From: Harmonia axyridis
Taxonomy: Eukaryota; Arthropoda; Insecta; Coleoptera; Coccinellidae
Length of the DNA: 64,000 nucleotides
Direction: 5' to 3'
Assembly: GCF_914767665.1 (NCBI RefSeq)
Contig: NC_059503.1
Span: 38,750,001 to 38,814,000 of the forward strand
Of this stretch, positions 1 through 10,032 are shown one piece after another (position 1 is the first letter of the stretch; each line of letters begins with the position of its first letter). Below the pieces are notes generated by a model that searched no databases, had not been told where the DNA came from, and worked only from the letters and a program-made list of their open reading frames with translations. A program made the position numbers and the translations under genes.

Positions 1-195
1 TTTCACAAAGAATGCATCGACAGGTGGTGCTCCAATTCAACCAAATGTTGTCCGATGTGTAGGACAACGTTAATTTTCGAAGGTACCTTCACTTTCTTCG
101 ACACAAATTGGCAGAATGTTAATATACATCGTTTCGACAAGATGGATAGCGATGAAGAAGATGAAAAAAGTGATGAAAGTGAAGAGGAAAATTAA
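1..195 (+). CDS. RING-H2 finger protein, C-terminal part (copy A, cut by window edge)
   Basis: The frame is open from the first base and stops at 193-195. It encodes the second half of a RING-H2 finger: FHKEC, then WC, then CCPMCR. These are the last His, C6 and the C7-x2-C8 pair of a zinc-binding E3 ubiquitin ligase domain. A 45-residue tail follows, ending in a Glu/Asp/Ser run (DSDEEDEKSDESEEEN). The first half of the finger and the start codon lie outside the window. Three related pieces lie at 3502-4057, 4080-4235 and 4268-4483. RING fingers recruit E2 enzymes, but substrate and pathway cannot be read here. It is probably a real exon or a recent copy of one. Whether it is expressed is unknown. 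Confidence 0.55.
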   Translation, partial: FHKECIDRWCSNSTKCCPMCRTTLIFEGTFTFFDTNWQNVNIHRFDKMDSDEEDEKSDESEEEN

Positions 196-722
196 GAAGA
201 TAATGAAGGAGAAAATGAAGAACAAACCAACGAGGAGATTTAATGGAGAAAATATCACTTTCAAATTAAATTCACTCTATACATTTGTATGGAGACTACT
301 GAAAAAGTGTTCTATTCCATTGATGATGGCCTATGACTTTCAGTGAATCCTGCCTTTTTGCGTGATTTCTGTTTTTTCTTGTACATGTATTTATGTTTTG
401 TTTCATCTTCACTTGTATTTTGTTTGTTTGGATTCATGCTGTATCGTTTTATATATACATATTTTATTTTAAATTATGTTGTGTTCATATTTCATCATGA
501 TTTCTGTAAAATTTTACATCTCTGTTCGACACATCTGTAACATTTTGAGGGAAAGGAATGAGTTATAAATTGGAATATATATATTTGAATCATTTGTCTT
601 TTTTTTTCATCTTATTTTTCCTAACGTTAACAAACTAAGTGTCATTTCAATCAGAAATAGCTCTCGTTTGTCTTATGAATGGGATTTATTATAAATGAAA
701 TAATTTTAAAAAAATACACAGT
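1..722 (+). repeat. Segmental duplication, left copy (pairs with 4289-5015)
   Basis: Bases 1-722 align collinearly with about 4289-5015. The match covers the RING tail, its stop codon and roughly 500 bp of 3' flanking sequence, with scattered substitutions and small indels. The match ends in an A-rich run followed by tacac in both copies. The flank contains no ORF I can support. Confidence 0.85.
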
Positions 723-2281
723 AGTTTCTTTCAGATTTCACATTTTTAGTAACGTTTATTATTTTAATGTAAAATCTAAAGAAGCGACTATGTAGGAAAA
801 ATATTTGTAATTTGAAGAATAAAAAAAAGATGAAATATAATGACTGTCATTTAATTTTCGATTCAAAATGAATTTCGAACAAGTAGAAACCAAGCCAATC
901 CACAGTATTGTTTAGAATTAGGTTAAAATATAACAAAATGAGAAAATTGTTTTCCGAGAAGTAAATCAAAAATTTTCACAGCCTTGAAGTCACAGATAAA
1001 GGCCACTCCTACTGTTTTTTTTTGAACTGATTCGCGTGTAAGCTTCTCCTACTATCGGTCTATTTGATTGGAGATGGTTGAAATAATTGCAGTCAGTTTT
1101 TGATAATTATCTGAAGCACGCAAGATTTGGTGTTTAAACACGAAATCCAACAATAATCCAAAGACAGTTTGAGGTCGTTTGTACAAGAAATTCCTAATTG
1201 CCTCTGAAAAGATAAATGATTGTTTTATTGTTGGTTTTTTTCATTCAGACTCAAGGCAGACATCTTGTCCATGTCTGTGACCTTTTTCATTGAGGAGAAA
1301 TATAAAAACTATGAAATTTCTGAAAAGAAGTAAATAATACAACTCATTGTAGCTTTTCATCGGAAAAATTCATCTAGGATCAATCGAGTAATTTGAAAAG
1401 GAAAAAATTTTATTCGAATGTCTATAAGTATAATATGTATTTAGATATACATACATGTGATTGAAATGAAAATAACCATATTGCACCTTTCAAACAGCGA
1501 ATTACAACCATCTATTAGTGAGTTATTATTAAATGCCATTTCATAAGCCATGATAGCTTGACAAATAAACATTTCAAAAAACTTTTGAGAAGTCATCAAA
1601 CAATAGTGACTTATCTGATAACATCATGCATTAAAAATTATTAATCCATTTTTCAATTACAAACAGATAGTTGAATAACTTTAAGAAAAATGTATGAGAA
1701 TTATTCAACTATCTATCAGTAAATAATTAAATAATGCTTAAATGACCATAACGTGATCAGATACGCAGAAAAAGTTAGACGCTTTTCTTAAAGTTTTTTT
1801 AAATTGTATATGTTTTATAATTTTTTACTGACCTCTGAACAATAAGAATTTAGTTTATTCACAAATTCTTATGGATACCTATGTTATCTATTAGAAAGTT
1901 AAATAATGGTTTAATGAACGTGACGTCATCAGATAACCAACAAAAGTTTGACTTAGGTACTCTCAATGTGTGTAGGTACATTTAAAATATTTATTTGTCA
2001 TATTTATAATGACTTACCTAATGAGGTTGATGGCCATTCTAAAAATTTCAACCATCTAATGTATTATCAGATAAATAATTCTTGGAATGTATCTCTCAAC
2101 ACATAAGAAACGACAGTTCAACCCTTTTTCAAAATATTTATTTTTACCAGGGTGATAAAATAAATCAGATATAATTGAACGGAAATAAAAATCATATTTT
2201 CTTTTCACATTGTTTAGGTTGAATTTTGAAACGTTCAACTGAAGAACGAAATCAGTTTGAGTAGTTTGATACTTCAAAATA
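723..2281. other. Non-coding AT-rich stretch with weak internal repeats
   Basis: I see no gene. A segment near 1462-1500 (ataaccatattg...caaacagcgaatta) recurs at 3692-3724 inside the intron of RING copy B. Segments near 1726-1780 and 1898-1952 are diverged direct repeats of each other, with a third, inverted relative near 1595-1660. Confidence 0.5.
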
Positions 2282-2880
2282 AATATCGATATGTAAAATT
2301 TCAAAACTGAAATTATAATATATATTATACTTAATAACGAAAGTATTCCATAAAAATAGGAGCAAACTACTGAATATGTCGTATTTAACTGAATATTGTC
2401 ACGATAAATCAGGATTTTCAACTAATGGAACTAGAGCATGATAGGTTTCCTGTGATCGAAATAATGATGCGAAAAATTAAAAAATATCGAATTTGCCATT
2501 CTAAAGGAAATATCGAATATAATCGATACCCATGTAGCTGTTTTGAATTTCTGGACATCGAAAATAAAAGTAATGACTCAATATTGCTGAGAGCTCCAGA
2601 AATAAATAAAAACAATAAAATATTAATATTATTCAACGGCTGCTTTCAAATATCTTTCTGTGTTTTCAACAGGTTCAGGTCACGATAAATCAGAATTTTC
2701 GACTAATGCAACTAGATCATATTATGTTTCGTGTGGTCGAATTCATAATGCGAAATATTAAAAAAATATCGAATTTGATGCTCTAAAATGAATATCGATA
2801 TGTACAATTTCAAAATTGAAATTCTGCTTAACGAAAATACTCGATGAAAATGGGAGCAAACTACTAAATATGTCGTTTCC
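2282..2880. repeat. Diverged rearranged duplication
   Basis: Two modules recur. One contains atatcgatatgta and gagcaaactact (2282-2400 and 2793-2880). The other contains cacgataaatcag (2400-2510 and 2681-2790). Their order is A-B then B-A. An ORF of 99 codons at 2816-3115 overlaps the second module. It has no recognisable domain. Confidence 0.5.
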
Positions 2881-3344
2881 AGCTGAATCTCGTCATCTGA
2901 ATCTTATTATTCCCCTCTATGATAGATTAGTATATTGTGCAACATGTGGAGAAAGTCCAACATTACTCGCGAGTGTGGAAGTTTGTGGTACGAGCCTGAA
3001 AGGCGAGTGCCCATCCTTCAATTTAGAAACACCTTGTATAAAAGCTGATTTGAAGTTTTATTCAATCCATTCGGTTTCTTTCATGCTGAATGAACCTAGT
3101 GTCATTTTAAAGTAAAAAGTGGTCCATTTTGAAGTGCAAGCTTGTATCTTTCCATGATTAAATGACATAACCTACTGGACACAAGTGTTATGGAAAATAT
3201 CAAAAAATTAATACACTTTGTTACCTCATATAATGTGAAAATACAAGTGAATGAATTGGGACATTTTTTATTCTATTCATTCCACCTTCAATGCATTTTG
3301 TGAAAACCCATATTAATGAACGGCTAAAAAAAATGACATCCCAA

Positions 3345-3409
3345 AATGGCGGAAGAATCTAGAAGTTCCCCCCTCCCCCCAAAAGTGGGTCCTGGATCCG
3401 CGCCTGACG
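3345..3409. mobile_element. Possible hAT-type transposon end
   Basis: A C-rich run is followed by a segment ending ggatccgcgcctg. On the reverse strand this reads cagg-cgcggatccagg, resembling the CAGG-start ends of insect hAT elements. No partner end was found in the window, so this is a solo or truncated end at best. Confidence 0.25.
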
Positions 3410-3501
3410 TATTTGAGTACTTAGTTTGTTGGTACGCTTACTAGCTTAGTATCAGTTTAACAGTGCTGAAGTACAGAACAGATAATTTTAAAGCTAAAAA
3501 G

Positions 3502-4057
3502 ATGTCTTTGGATCATTTATATGAGTTCAATTTCGAAAAGTTGTACAACGACTGTACAGAAAGGTAATGCTTTTACATCATTTTTTTCTTTAATTATTCT
3601 TGAAACAATATAATCGAATGTTATCTTCAGTTTCTGAATGTTGCATTTTTATAAAGAAATTTTTGTTCAATATATGTGTATCAAATGAATGATAACCATA
3701 TTGTACCTATCAAACAGCGAATTAATATGTACTTTTTTTTCCTAGGGGTATAACTTTTGAGGAAGACTGCAGCGTATATCTGAGCAGGTTGACTGGAGAA
3801 CTGTACCTAACCGATTTCAGGCATTGTTTTCACAAAGAATGCATCGACAGGTGGTGCTCCAGTTCTTCCAAATGTTGTCCGATGTGTAGGACAACGTTAA
3901 TTTTCGAGGTACCTTCACTATCTTCGATACAAATTGGCAGAATGTTAATATACATCGTTTCGACAAGATGGACAGTGATGAAGAAGATGAAGAAAGTGAT
4001 GAAAGTGAAGAGGAAAATGAAGAAGATAATAAAGAAGAAACCAACACGGAAATTTAA
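3502..4057 (+). pseudogene. RING-H2 gene with intron, frameshifted (copy B)
   Basis: Exon 1 (3502-3563) starts at ATG and encodes a 20-residue leader from MSLDHLYEF to NDCTE. A GTAATG donor follows at 3564, the intron ends at a pyrimidine-rich ..CCTAG at 3745, and exon 2 resumes in phase with GITFEEDCSVY. The finger is damaged. The expected second Cys is Tyr (DCSVY), and the Cys before RH is Phe (TDFRHCFHKEC), whereas copy D keeps TDCRHC. Relative to copies A and D one A is missing near 3909, so the acidic tail is read out of frame. The original tail frame would stop at 4055-4057. The shifted frame instead stays open to 4220 through a Lys-rich run and a hydrophobic stretch. Most likely a decayed gene; a recently shortened functional variant is possible. 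Confidence 0.6.
3564..3745 (+). other. Intron of RING copy B
   Basis: The 182-bp intron has a GT donor (gtaatg) and an AG acceptor after a poly-T tract (tttttttcctag). Removing it joins two coding blocks in phase across an AGG codon. Part of the intron (3692-3724) resembles intergenic sequence near 1462-1500. Confidence 0.65.
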
Positions 4058-4079
4058 TTTAAGAGTGATGTTTCCTTCA

Positions 4080-4235
4080 TTAAATTTCTCTGTTGGTTTC
4101 TTCTTCATTTTCCTCTTCACGTTCATTACTTTCTTCATCGCTATCCATTTGGTCGAAACGATGTATATTCACATTCTGCCAATTTGTGTCGAAGATACTG
4201 AAGGTATCTTCGAAAATTAACGTTGTCCTACACAT
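4080..4235 (-). pseudogene. RING tail fragment, inverted (copy C)
   Basis: The reverse strand reads MCRTTLIFE, then a tail matching copies A, B and D (FDTNWQNVNIHRFDQMDSDEE), then an acidic run ending NREI and a stop at the 4080 end. Only the last Cys of the finger remains, so no zinc domain can form. It lies head to head with copy D and tail to tail with copy B. That makes 3890-4235 an imperfect palindrome of the acidic-tail region. Confidence 0.6.
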
Positions 4236-4249
4236 GGACACCTGTCCAT

Positions 4250-4273
4250 GGTTAGGTATAGTTATACCTAACC
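4250..4273. repeat. Short palindrome at the C/D junction
   Basis: ggttaggtat (4250-4259) and atacctaacc (4264-4273) are perfect inverted repeats around a 4-nt loop. The right arm is where homology to the copy B finger begins. The junction between inverted copy C and direct copy D therefore sits on this hairpin. Confidence 0.75.
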
Positions 4274-4483
4274 GATTGCAGGCATTGCTTCCACAAGGAA
4301 TGCATCGACAGATGGTGCTCCAATTCAACCAAATTTTGTCCGATGTGTAGGACAACGTTAATTTTCGAAGGTACCTTCACTTTCTTCGACACAAATTGGC
4401 AGAATGTTATTATACATCGTTTCGACAAGATGGATAGCGATGAAGAAGATGAAGAAAGTGATGAAAGTGAAGAGGAAAATTAA
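4268..4483 (+). pseudogene. RING-H2 fragment lacking its first exon (copy D)
   Basis: The open frame starts within the finger (LTDCRHCFHKECIDRW) and ends at TAA 4481-4483. The Cys lost from copy B is present here. The second Cys of the later CC pair is retained as FCPMC, so ligands C3 to C8 are intact. The first pair of Cys, the start codon and exon 1 are absent, because homology stops at the palindrome just upstream. The acidic tail matches copy A apart from one or two residues. It is a 5'-truncated duplicate. Confidence 0.6.
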
Positions 4484-5015
4484 GAAGATAATGAAGGAGA
4501 AAATGAAGAACAAACCAACGAGGAGATTTAATGGAGAAAATATCACTCTCAAATTAAATTTACTCTTTACATTTGTATGAAGACTACTGAAAAATTGTTC
4601 TATTCCATTGATGAATTCATGGATAATGACTTTCAGTGAATCCTGCCTTTTTGCGTGATTTCTTCTTTTTTTTGTACATGTATTTATGTTTTGTTTCGTC
4701 TCCACTTGTATTTTGTTTGTTTGGATTCATGCTGTATCGTTTTATATATACATATTTTATTTTGAATTATGTTGTGTTTATATTTCATCATGATTTCTGT
4801 AAAATTTTACATCTCTGTTCGACACACCCTGTAACATTTTTGAGGGAAAGGAATGAGTTATAAATTGTAATATATGTATTTGAATCATTTGTCTTTTTTT
4901 TTCATCCTATTTTTCCTAACGTTAACTAACTAAGTGTCATTTCAATCAGAAATAGTTCTCGTTTGTCTTATGAATGTGATTTATTATAAATAAAATAATT
5001 TAAAAAAAAATACAC
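4289..5015 (+). repeat. Segmental duplication, right copy (pairs with 1-722)
   Basis: See 1-722. Small indels and point changes are scattered through the copy. The 3' boundary lies in an A-rich run followed by tacac. Confidence 0.85.
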
Positions 5016-5039
5016 TTATTACGACTATGTACAACTTAT

Positions 5040-5220
5040 GTACAACTTTGCTTCCGCCGTTTTGCAATAGATAACTATAGAGGTAGGTGGTAAGTGATAG
5101 TCGAAAGATCGTTCGATGTTGCTTGCTAAGCCTACAACAGGTACTTACTACAGTCGAGTTGTAACAAAATCGACTAATAATCCGAGTACTCAAACAGTTT
5201 CCCATTAATAATAAACAGCT
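5040..5220 (+). mobile_element. Mariner 5' end fragment
   Basis: It begins gtacaactttgcttccgccg followed by ttttgcaatagat, the terminal inverted repeat of the mariner at 59575-60702. The next 150 bp resemble that element's 5' leader and then decay. No transposase is present. Confidence 0.6.
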
Positions 5221-5402
5221 ATCGATATTGGATTGGCAATGATAGACATATATTTTTTTTAAATGTAATGGAAATTTCTGATAAGCTCATTCTTAATGAT
5301 CCAAGAATAAGAGCCAATTTGATTGGAAGAGATAAAACGATATTCGGTATTGTATTGTTCTACAAAAGTATGTTAGAGTCAGATTTTCGGCCTAAATATT
5401 AG

Positions 5403-5595
5403 GTGTACAACTTTGCTTCCGCCGTTTTGCAATAGATGGCTGTAGCTGTAAGGGGTAGTCGAAATAAAGAGATCGTAGATGCCATACAATAAGCTTAAGT
5501 ATTTGTAAACATAACGCTATCGAAATATTAGTCGATTTTTGTCTGCATCATAAAGTTATTCTCGTTTGAATATGTCAGCCCCAAATTAAATATCT
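5403..5595 (+). mobile_element. Second mariner 5' end fragment
   Basis: The same terminal repeat (gtgtacaactttgc...) is followed by the untranslated leader up to atgtcagcc, where a mariner transposase would begin. The frame stops three codons later. It has the same orientation as 5040-5220 and is independently truncated. Confidence 0.65.
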
Positions 5596-6060
5596 ATATT
5601 CAACTGAACAAGAAAGTTGATGAAAATCTGGGCGTACGCCCATCATTTATTTTCCTGGTTTCCTTGAATGAACGTTATTGATAATAATTGCAGCGAAATT
5701 CATAAAGCTATATTCCTCTATTATATTCATAAAACCCTCAGAAAAGAGGTAACTCAACCATAGTACTAAAAAATGATACCACGGTACCAATATGGGTTCA
5801 TTTGAAAAAATTGAGTGTTAGCCCAAAAACGATTACGATGAACTTTATTTGCTCATAAAAAACGCAATTTAGTGTTTTTGACAGAATTTCGATTTTTCTA
5901 GTATTAGACGGGTCAATTGAAATGAATCGGAATCATCGTGGCACACTTAAATGGAAAACTAAAAATTGAATTATAAAAAAATTTCGACGTTTGAAATGTC
6001 ACTTTTGTGGTATCATTGGATTCAAAAAATTATGCAGATTTCAGAAATGTTATAATATAC
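5596..6060. other. Non-coding stretch
   Basis: No ORF, RNA gene or clear repeat is recognisable. Confidence 0.4.
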
Positions 6061-6240
6061 AGGGTGTTCCATTTGAAAATTGAGAGTTGGTATCACTTCC
6101 GGCGAAACAGGAAGTGAACAAAAATCATTTGTAGATTAAAAAGTGTCGCTTATTATGTATATGGGATATCCTAAATTTCAATCTATAACCTTCAAATTTA
6201 AGGGAGATAAGGGGTGTGTACCATGATCCTATTACACCCG
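6061..6240. mobile_element. MITE fragment of the acagggtg type
   Basis: It starts atacagggtgttcc, a TA followed by CAGGGTG, the end signature shared by several elements here. It fades near the ttacacccgg segment. Only one clear end is visible. Confidence 0.4.
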
Positions 6241-6268
6241 GTATGTACCTACATCTGGGAGAATGAAC

Positions 6269-6281
6269 AGTATCAACTTTT
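6269..6281. repeat. Target-site duplication, left
   Basis: The 13-bp agtatcaactttt directly precedes the satellite array and is repeated exactly at 8251-8263. A third, slightly changed copy lies at 10035-10054. Confidence 0.8.
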
Positions 6282-6518
6282 TATAAAAGTTTAATGAGTC
6301 TTCTTGATGAAGGATATTTAATATAAATCAAATAATTTGACAACTTTGTGTCTAATCCTTCACAATAATATATCTGTATGATATATTCAGTTTATTTTTG
6401 TCTTGGAATATATTCCAATTCTAAAAATGACAAATTTAATAATCAACCAAAAGAAAAATTCAAAATGACTAAAACTGTACAAATTGAGTAAACGGTTAAT
6501 AAATTGAACAACTAAATT

Positions 6519-6593
6519 AACATAAAGACAGACGTACGTTTCGGAATTTTTGTATTTAATAATACAATTTTTCGTCATCAGTGCCTTATAGTT
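6519..6593 (-). ncRNA. Type I hammerhead ribozyme, inverted copy
   Basis: The reverse strand reads AAGGCA-CTGATGA, a long stem II hairpin, GAAAC-GTAC-GTC, then TGTCTT. It differs from the two direct copies by a C in place of G right after CTGATGA. That breaks the closing pair of stem II (C opposite C). Core bases, stem I and stem III are intact. Predicted cleavage lies between 6531 and 6530. Activity is probably lower than in the direct copies. Confidence 0.75.
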
Positions 6594-7394
6594 CAACGGA
6601 ATTATTAAATTTACAAACTTACCACGTGTATATCTACCTCAACAAAATTGCAAGTAAGAAACTACAAACTAACTAAACGTATCGTTTGCTCTGGTGAGGA
6701 TTCACAGAACAAGCCATTACTTAAGGTAGTCATAGATTTCTTCATTGTTATTCTTCTGAAATACATATACACATCGACATTTACAATTGAATAAACAATT
6801 TCAGAAATTATAAATTTATCAATTGGTTGATACTGACTCTCTAATCAATAAATGATTACATCAAATTATAAAAGTTTAATGAGTCTTCTTGATGAAGGAT
6901 ATTTAATATAAATCAAATAATTTGACAACTTTGTGTCTAATCCTTCACAATAATATATCTGTATGATATATTCAGTTTATTGAATTGGAATATATTCCAA
7001 GACAAAAATAAACTGAATATATCATACAGATATATTATTGTGAAGGATTAGACACAAAGTTGTCAAATTATTTGATTTATATTAAATATCCTTCATCAAG
7101 AAGACTCATTAAACTTTTATAATTTGATGTAATCATTTATTGATTAGAGAGTCAGTATCAACCAATTGATAAATTTATAATTTCTGAAATTGTTTATTCA
7201 ATTGTAAATGTCGATGTGTATATGTATTTCAGAAGAATAACAATGAAGAAATCTATGACTACCTTAAGTAATGGCTTGTTCTGTGAATCCTCACCAGAGC
7301 AAACGATACGTTTAGTTAGTTTGTAGTTTCTTACTTGCAATTTTGTTGAGGTAGATATACACGTGGTAAGTTTGTAAATTTAATAATTCCGTTG

Positions 7395-7469
7395 AACTAT
7401 AAGGCACTGATGAGGAAAAATTGTATTATTAAATACAAAAATTCCGAAACGTACGTCTGTCTTTATGTT
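7395..7469 (+). ncRNA. Type I hammerhead ribozyme, direct copy 1
   Basis: Stem I: AAC and AAGGCA pair with TGTCTT and GTT around a 3x3 TAT/TAT internal loop, with one G-U pair. The CTGATGA core is at 7407-7413. Stem II: GGAA/TTCC, a 3x3 A-rich internal loop, then TTGTATT/AATACAA. GAAA is at 7446-7449. Stem III is minimal (AC/GT) closed by a GTAC loop, giving GAAACGTACGTC. The cleavage residue is C7457 in a GUC triplet. Every conserved core position of the family is present. Internal loops in stems I and II are where natural type I hammerheads make their tertiary contact. Confidence 0.9.
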
Positions 7470-7979
7470 AATTTAGTTGTTCAATTTATTAACCGTTTAC
7501 TCAATTTGTACAGTTTTAGTCATTTTGAATTTTTCTTTTGGTTGATTATTAAATTTGTCATTTTTAGAATTGGAATATATTCCAAGACAAAAATAAACTG
7601 AATATATCATACAGATATATTATTGTGAAGGATTAGACACAAAGTTGTCAAATTATTTGATTTATATTAAATATCCTTCATCAAGAAGACTCATTAAACT
7701 TTTATAATTTGATGTAATCATTTATTGATTAGAGAGTCAGTATCAACCAATTGATAAATTTATAATTTCTGAAATTGTTTATTCAATTGTAAATGTCGAT
7801 GTGTATATGTATTTCAGAAGAATAACAATGAAGAAATCTATGACTACCTTAAGTAATGGCTTGTTCTGTGAATCCTCACCAGAGCAAACGATACGTTTAG
7901 TTAGTTTGTAGTTTCTTACTTGCAATTTTGTTGAGGTAGATATACACGTGGTGAGTTTGTAAATTTAATAATTCCGTTG

Positions 7980-8054
7980 AACTATAAGGCACTGATGAGG
8001 AAAAATTGTATTATTAAATACAAAAATTCCGAAACGTACGTCTGTCTTTATGTT
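7980..8054 (+). ncRNA. Type I hammerhead ribozyme, direct copy 2
   Basis: Identical by eye to the copy at 7395-7469, shifted by exactly 585 bp. The predicted cut is after C8042. A transcript through both copies would release a 585-nt RNA (7458-8042) with ribozyme-generated ends, suitable for circularisation. Confidence 0.9.
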
Positions 8055-8250
8055 AATTTAGTTGTTCAATTTATTAACCGTTTACTCAATTTGTACAGTT
8101 TTAGTCATTTTGAATTTTTCTTTTGGTTGATTATTAAATTTGTCATTTTTAGAATTGGAATATATTCCAAGACAAAAATAAACTGAATATATCATACAGA
8201 TATATTATTGTGAAGGATTAGACACAAAGTTGTCAAATTATTTGATTTAT

Positions 8251-8263
8251 AGTATCAACTTTT
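8251..8263. repeat. Target-site duplication, right
   Basis: The 13-bp agtatcaactttt directly follows the satellite array and matches 6269-6281. It also forms the start of the 5' target duplication of the LINE at 8273-10032. Confidence 0.8.
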
Positions 8264-8272
8264 CTTCTATTC

Positions 8273-10032
8273 TGGATTAATTACTCCACAGACTTACAGA
8301 GCTCGGCTTCGACTGTATAAGCTATGCATACGAAACAGTCTTAATATTAAAAGAAAAATTCTAGCTCACCTTGTGCGACTCAATGCAGGAGGAAGAATTG
8401 AACAATGTTGCTTGTCAGTAGAGCTAAACATTAACCCATCCAAGACCACAGTAATCACATTCACTCGGAAAAGGAAACTTCCAGCTATGAAATCCCTCTC
8501 TCTAAACTAAACGGAGACATCATAGAGTGGAAATCAGAAGTCAAGTATCTGGGAATAACACTAGACAGCAAACTTCTGTGGATCATACACATTGTGGTTA
8601 TGGCTAACAAAGCAACAAAGGCCTTGATGGCGTGCAGACGTTTAACTGGTTAGACTTGGGGATGTAACCCAATAATAGTGCGATGGGTGTACGTCATGAT
8701 TGTGAGGCCAATAATAACTTATGGAGCAATAGTCTGGCATGCTAGAGCAAGTCAGACCACCACGAGGAAAGCCCTTAATACAATACAAAGGTTAGCCTGT
8801 GTTTGTATCACTTGAGCTATGAGAACGTGCCCAACTAGGGCATTGGAGATCATCACAGATCTCACACCTCTTCATCTAGTGGGAAAAGTGGCCGATGAGG
8901 CCACTCTAAAACTATCTAGGAAAGGTACCGGCAATGAGGGAATAAGTAATAAGAGAGCCTGGTCCTCCTTGACTAATTATATACCATCAGCAAACCTTCC
9001 CAGGGACGGAATGATAAAGAAAATTAGCATCGAAAAAAACACTAATTACGATACTAAGTAGAAAGAAGGATTGGGAAAAGGAGTACTCAATCCTAGTTCT
9101 TAAAAAGAATACCAGCAAATGGTATACAGATGGTTTCAAAACCACAACAGGGACGCTGGAGTATTCGGGGCAAGTACCAAATGCTCAATATCGCTAGGCC
9201 ACTGTCTAAGTGTTTTTAAGGAAGAGATACTTGCAATAGAAAGTGTAGAAATTAACATAGCAAGAAACTATCGGATATGTGACAATGCGATACATTCCGA
9301 TAGTCAGGCTGCAAATAAAGCACTGAGCTCACATATTGTCATCGATTCTAAGATGGTATAGGAGTGCCGAAAAAAACTTAATGAAATAGGTAAGAATACC
9401 AGGGTCCTTTTAGTCTGGGTTCCCGGCCACTCAGGAATTAGAGGGAATGAGGAGGCCAACACACTTGCCAGAAAAGGAGCACAAACTCCTTTCATCGGCC
9501 CGGAACCTTTCTGTGGTGTAGACTAATGAACCTACAAGAAATAGTGTTGGGAAAAGAAGGTAATCGAAAGAAAAAAACTGTGATGAAATCTTCCTGGTTT
9601 GGATCACTCCAAAAAGTTTCTTCGAAACTTTGACTCTACAAGATCCAAGAAGTATCTGGATCTTAGTAAGAATATGCTACACTTCACTGGAATCCTCACA
9701 GGGCATTGCCGCCTTAGGAAACACCTTATGAGAATGGGTCCAACAGAAAACGATGAGTGCAGATTCTGTGGGGAGGAGGAAAAAACTCCGGATCACCTGG
9801 TAACGGAATGCCACGCCACCGGAAGCCAACGTAAGACATGCCTTGGACACGAAACTTATAGAAGTGAGGAATTATCCTACTTGAAGCCATCCCAGATATT
9901 GGAGTTCATCAGAACTCTGGAACTGGAAGGCGAGCTGTAGATAACATTATGTAGAGAATAGCTCTGATGGGGGACACAACAGACCATTAGGTCGCAGTGA
10001 AACGAAAATTCCTTGATTAAATCTCTATATCT
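8273..10032 (+). pseudogene. RNase-H-bearing LINE, 5'-truncated and frameshifted
   Basis: Broken frames encode the end of an RT and its thumb (around 8410-8900: NPSKT, then VKYLGITLDSK). An RNase H domain follows (about 9118-9520) with YTDG, a KEEILAIE block, HSDSQ and VPGHSGIRGNEEAN. A C-terminal zinc-knuckle-like CRFC...H....C ends with TAG near 9940. The RNase H frame is shifted once and has at least one internal stop (after DSKMV). RNase H downstream of RT points to the I/LOA/R1 side of the non-LTR elements. Flanks tatcaacttttcttctattc (8253) and aatcaactttttttctattc (10035) look like a decayed target duplication of about 20 bp. A second tail of the same family lies on the minus strand at 61145-62235. 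Confidence 0.75.

Larger units (their letters stand above)
6282..8250. repeat. 585-bp hammerhead-ribozyme satellite array, inserted as a unit
   Basis: The palindrome ggaatatattcc recurs at 6405, 6987, 7572 and 8157. Units two and three are exactly 585 bp long, and by eye I noticed a single A/G difference between them (7363 against 7948). The segment 6282-6986 is the same sequence inverted, and the turn-around lies at the 6987 palindrome, so the array is head to head. The right end stops 94 bp into another unit. The direct repeat agtatcaactttt flanks the whole block (6269-6281 and 8251-8263), as expected of a target-site duplication. Each unit holds a complete hammerhead motif (see 6519, 7395 and 7980). 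The 69-codon ORF inside each unit overlaps the ribozyme and is unlikely to be coding. Best reading: a retrozyme or Penelope-like terminal repeat array. No reverse transcriptase lies in the block. Confidence 0.85.

Noticed and set aside
2816..3115. 99-codon ORF with several Cys as a secreted peptide
   Set aside because: No signal peptide or Cys spacing of a known family, and it begins in a repeat.
7392..7601. 69-codon ORF present in every 585-bp monomer
   Set aside because: It spans the hammerhead and its stems, shows no domain, and is repeated simply because the monomer is. RNA structure explains the conservation better.
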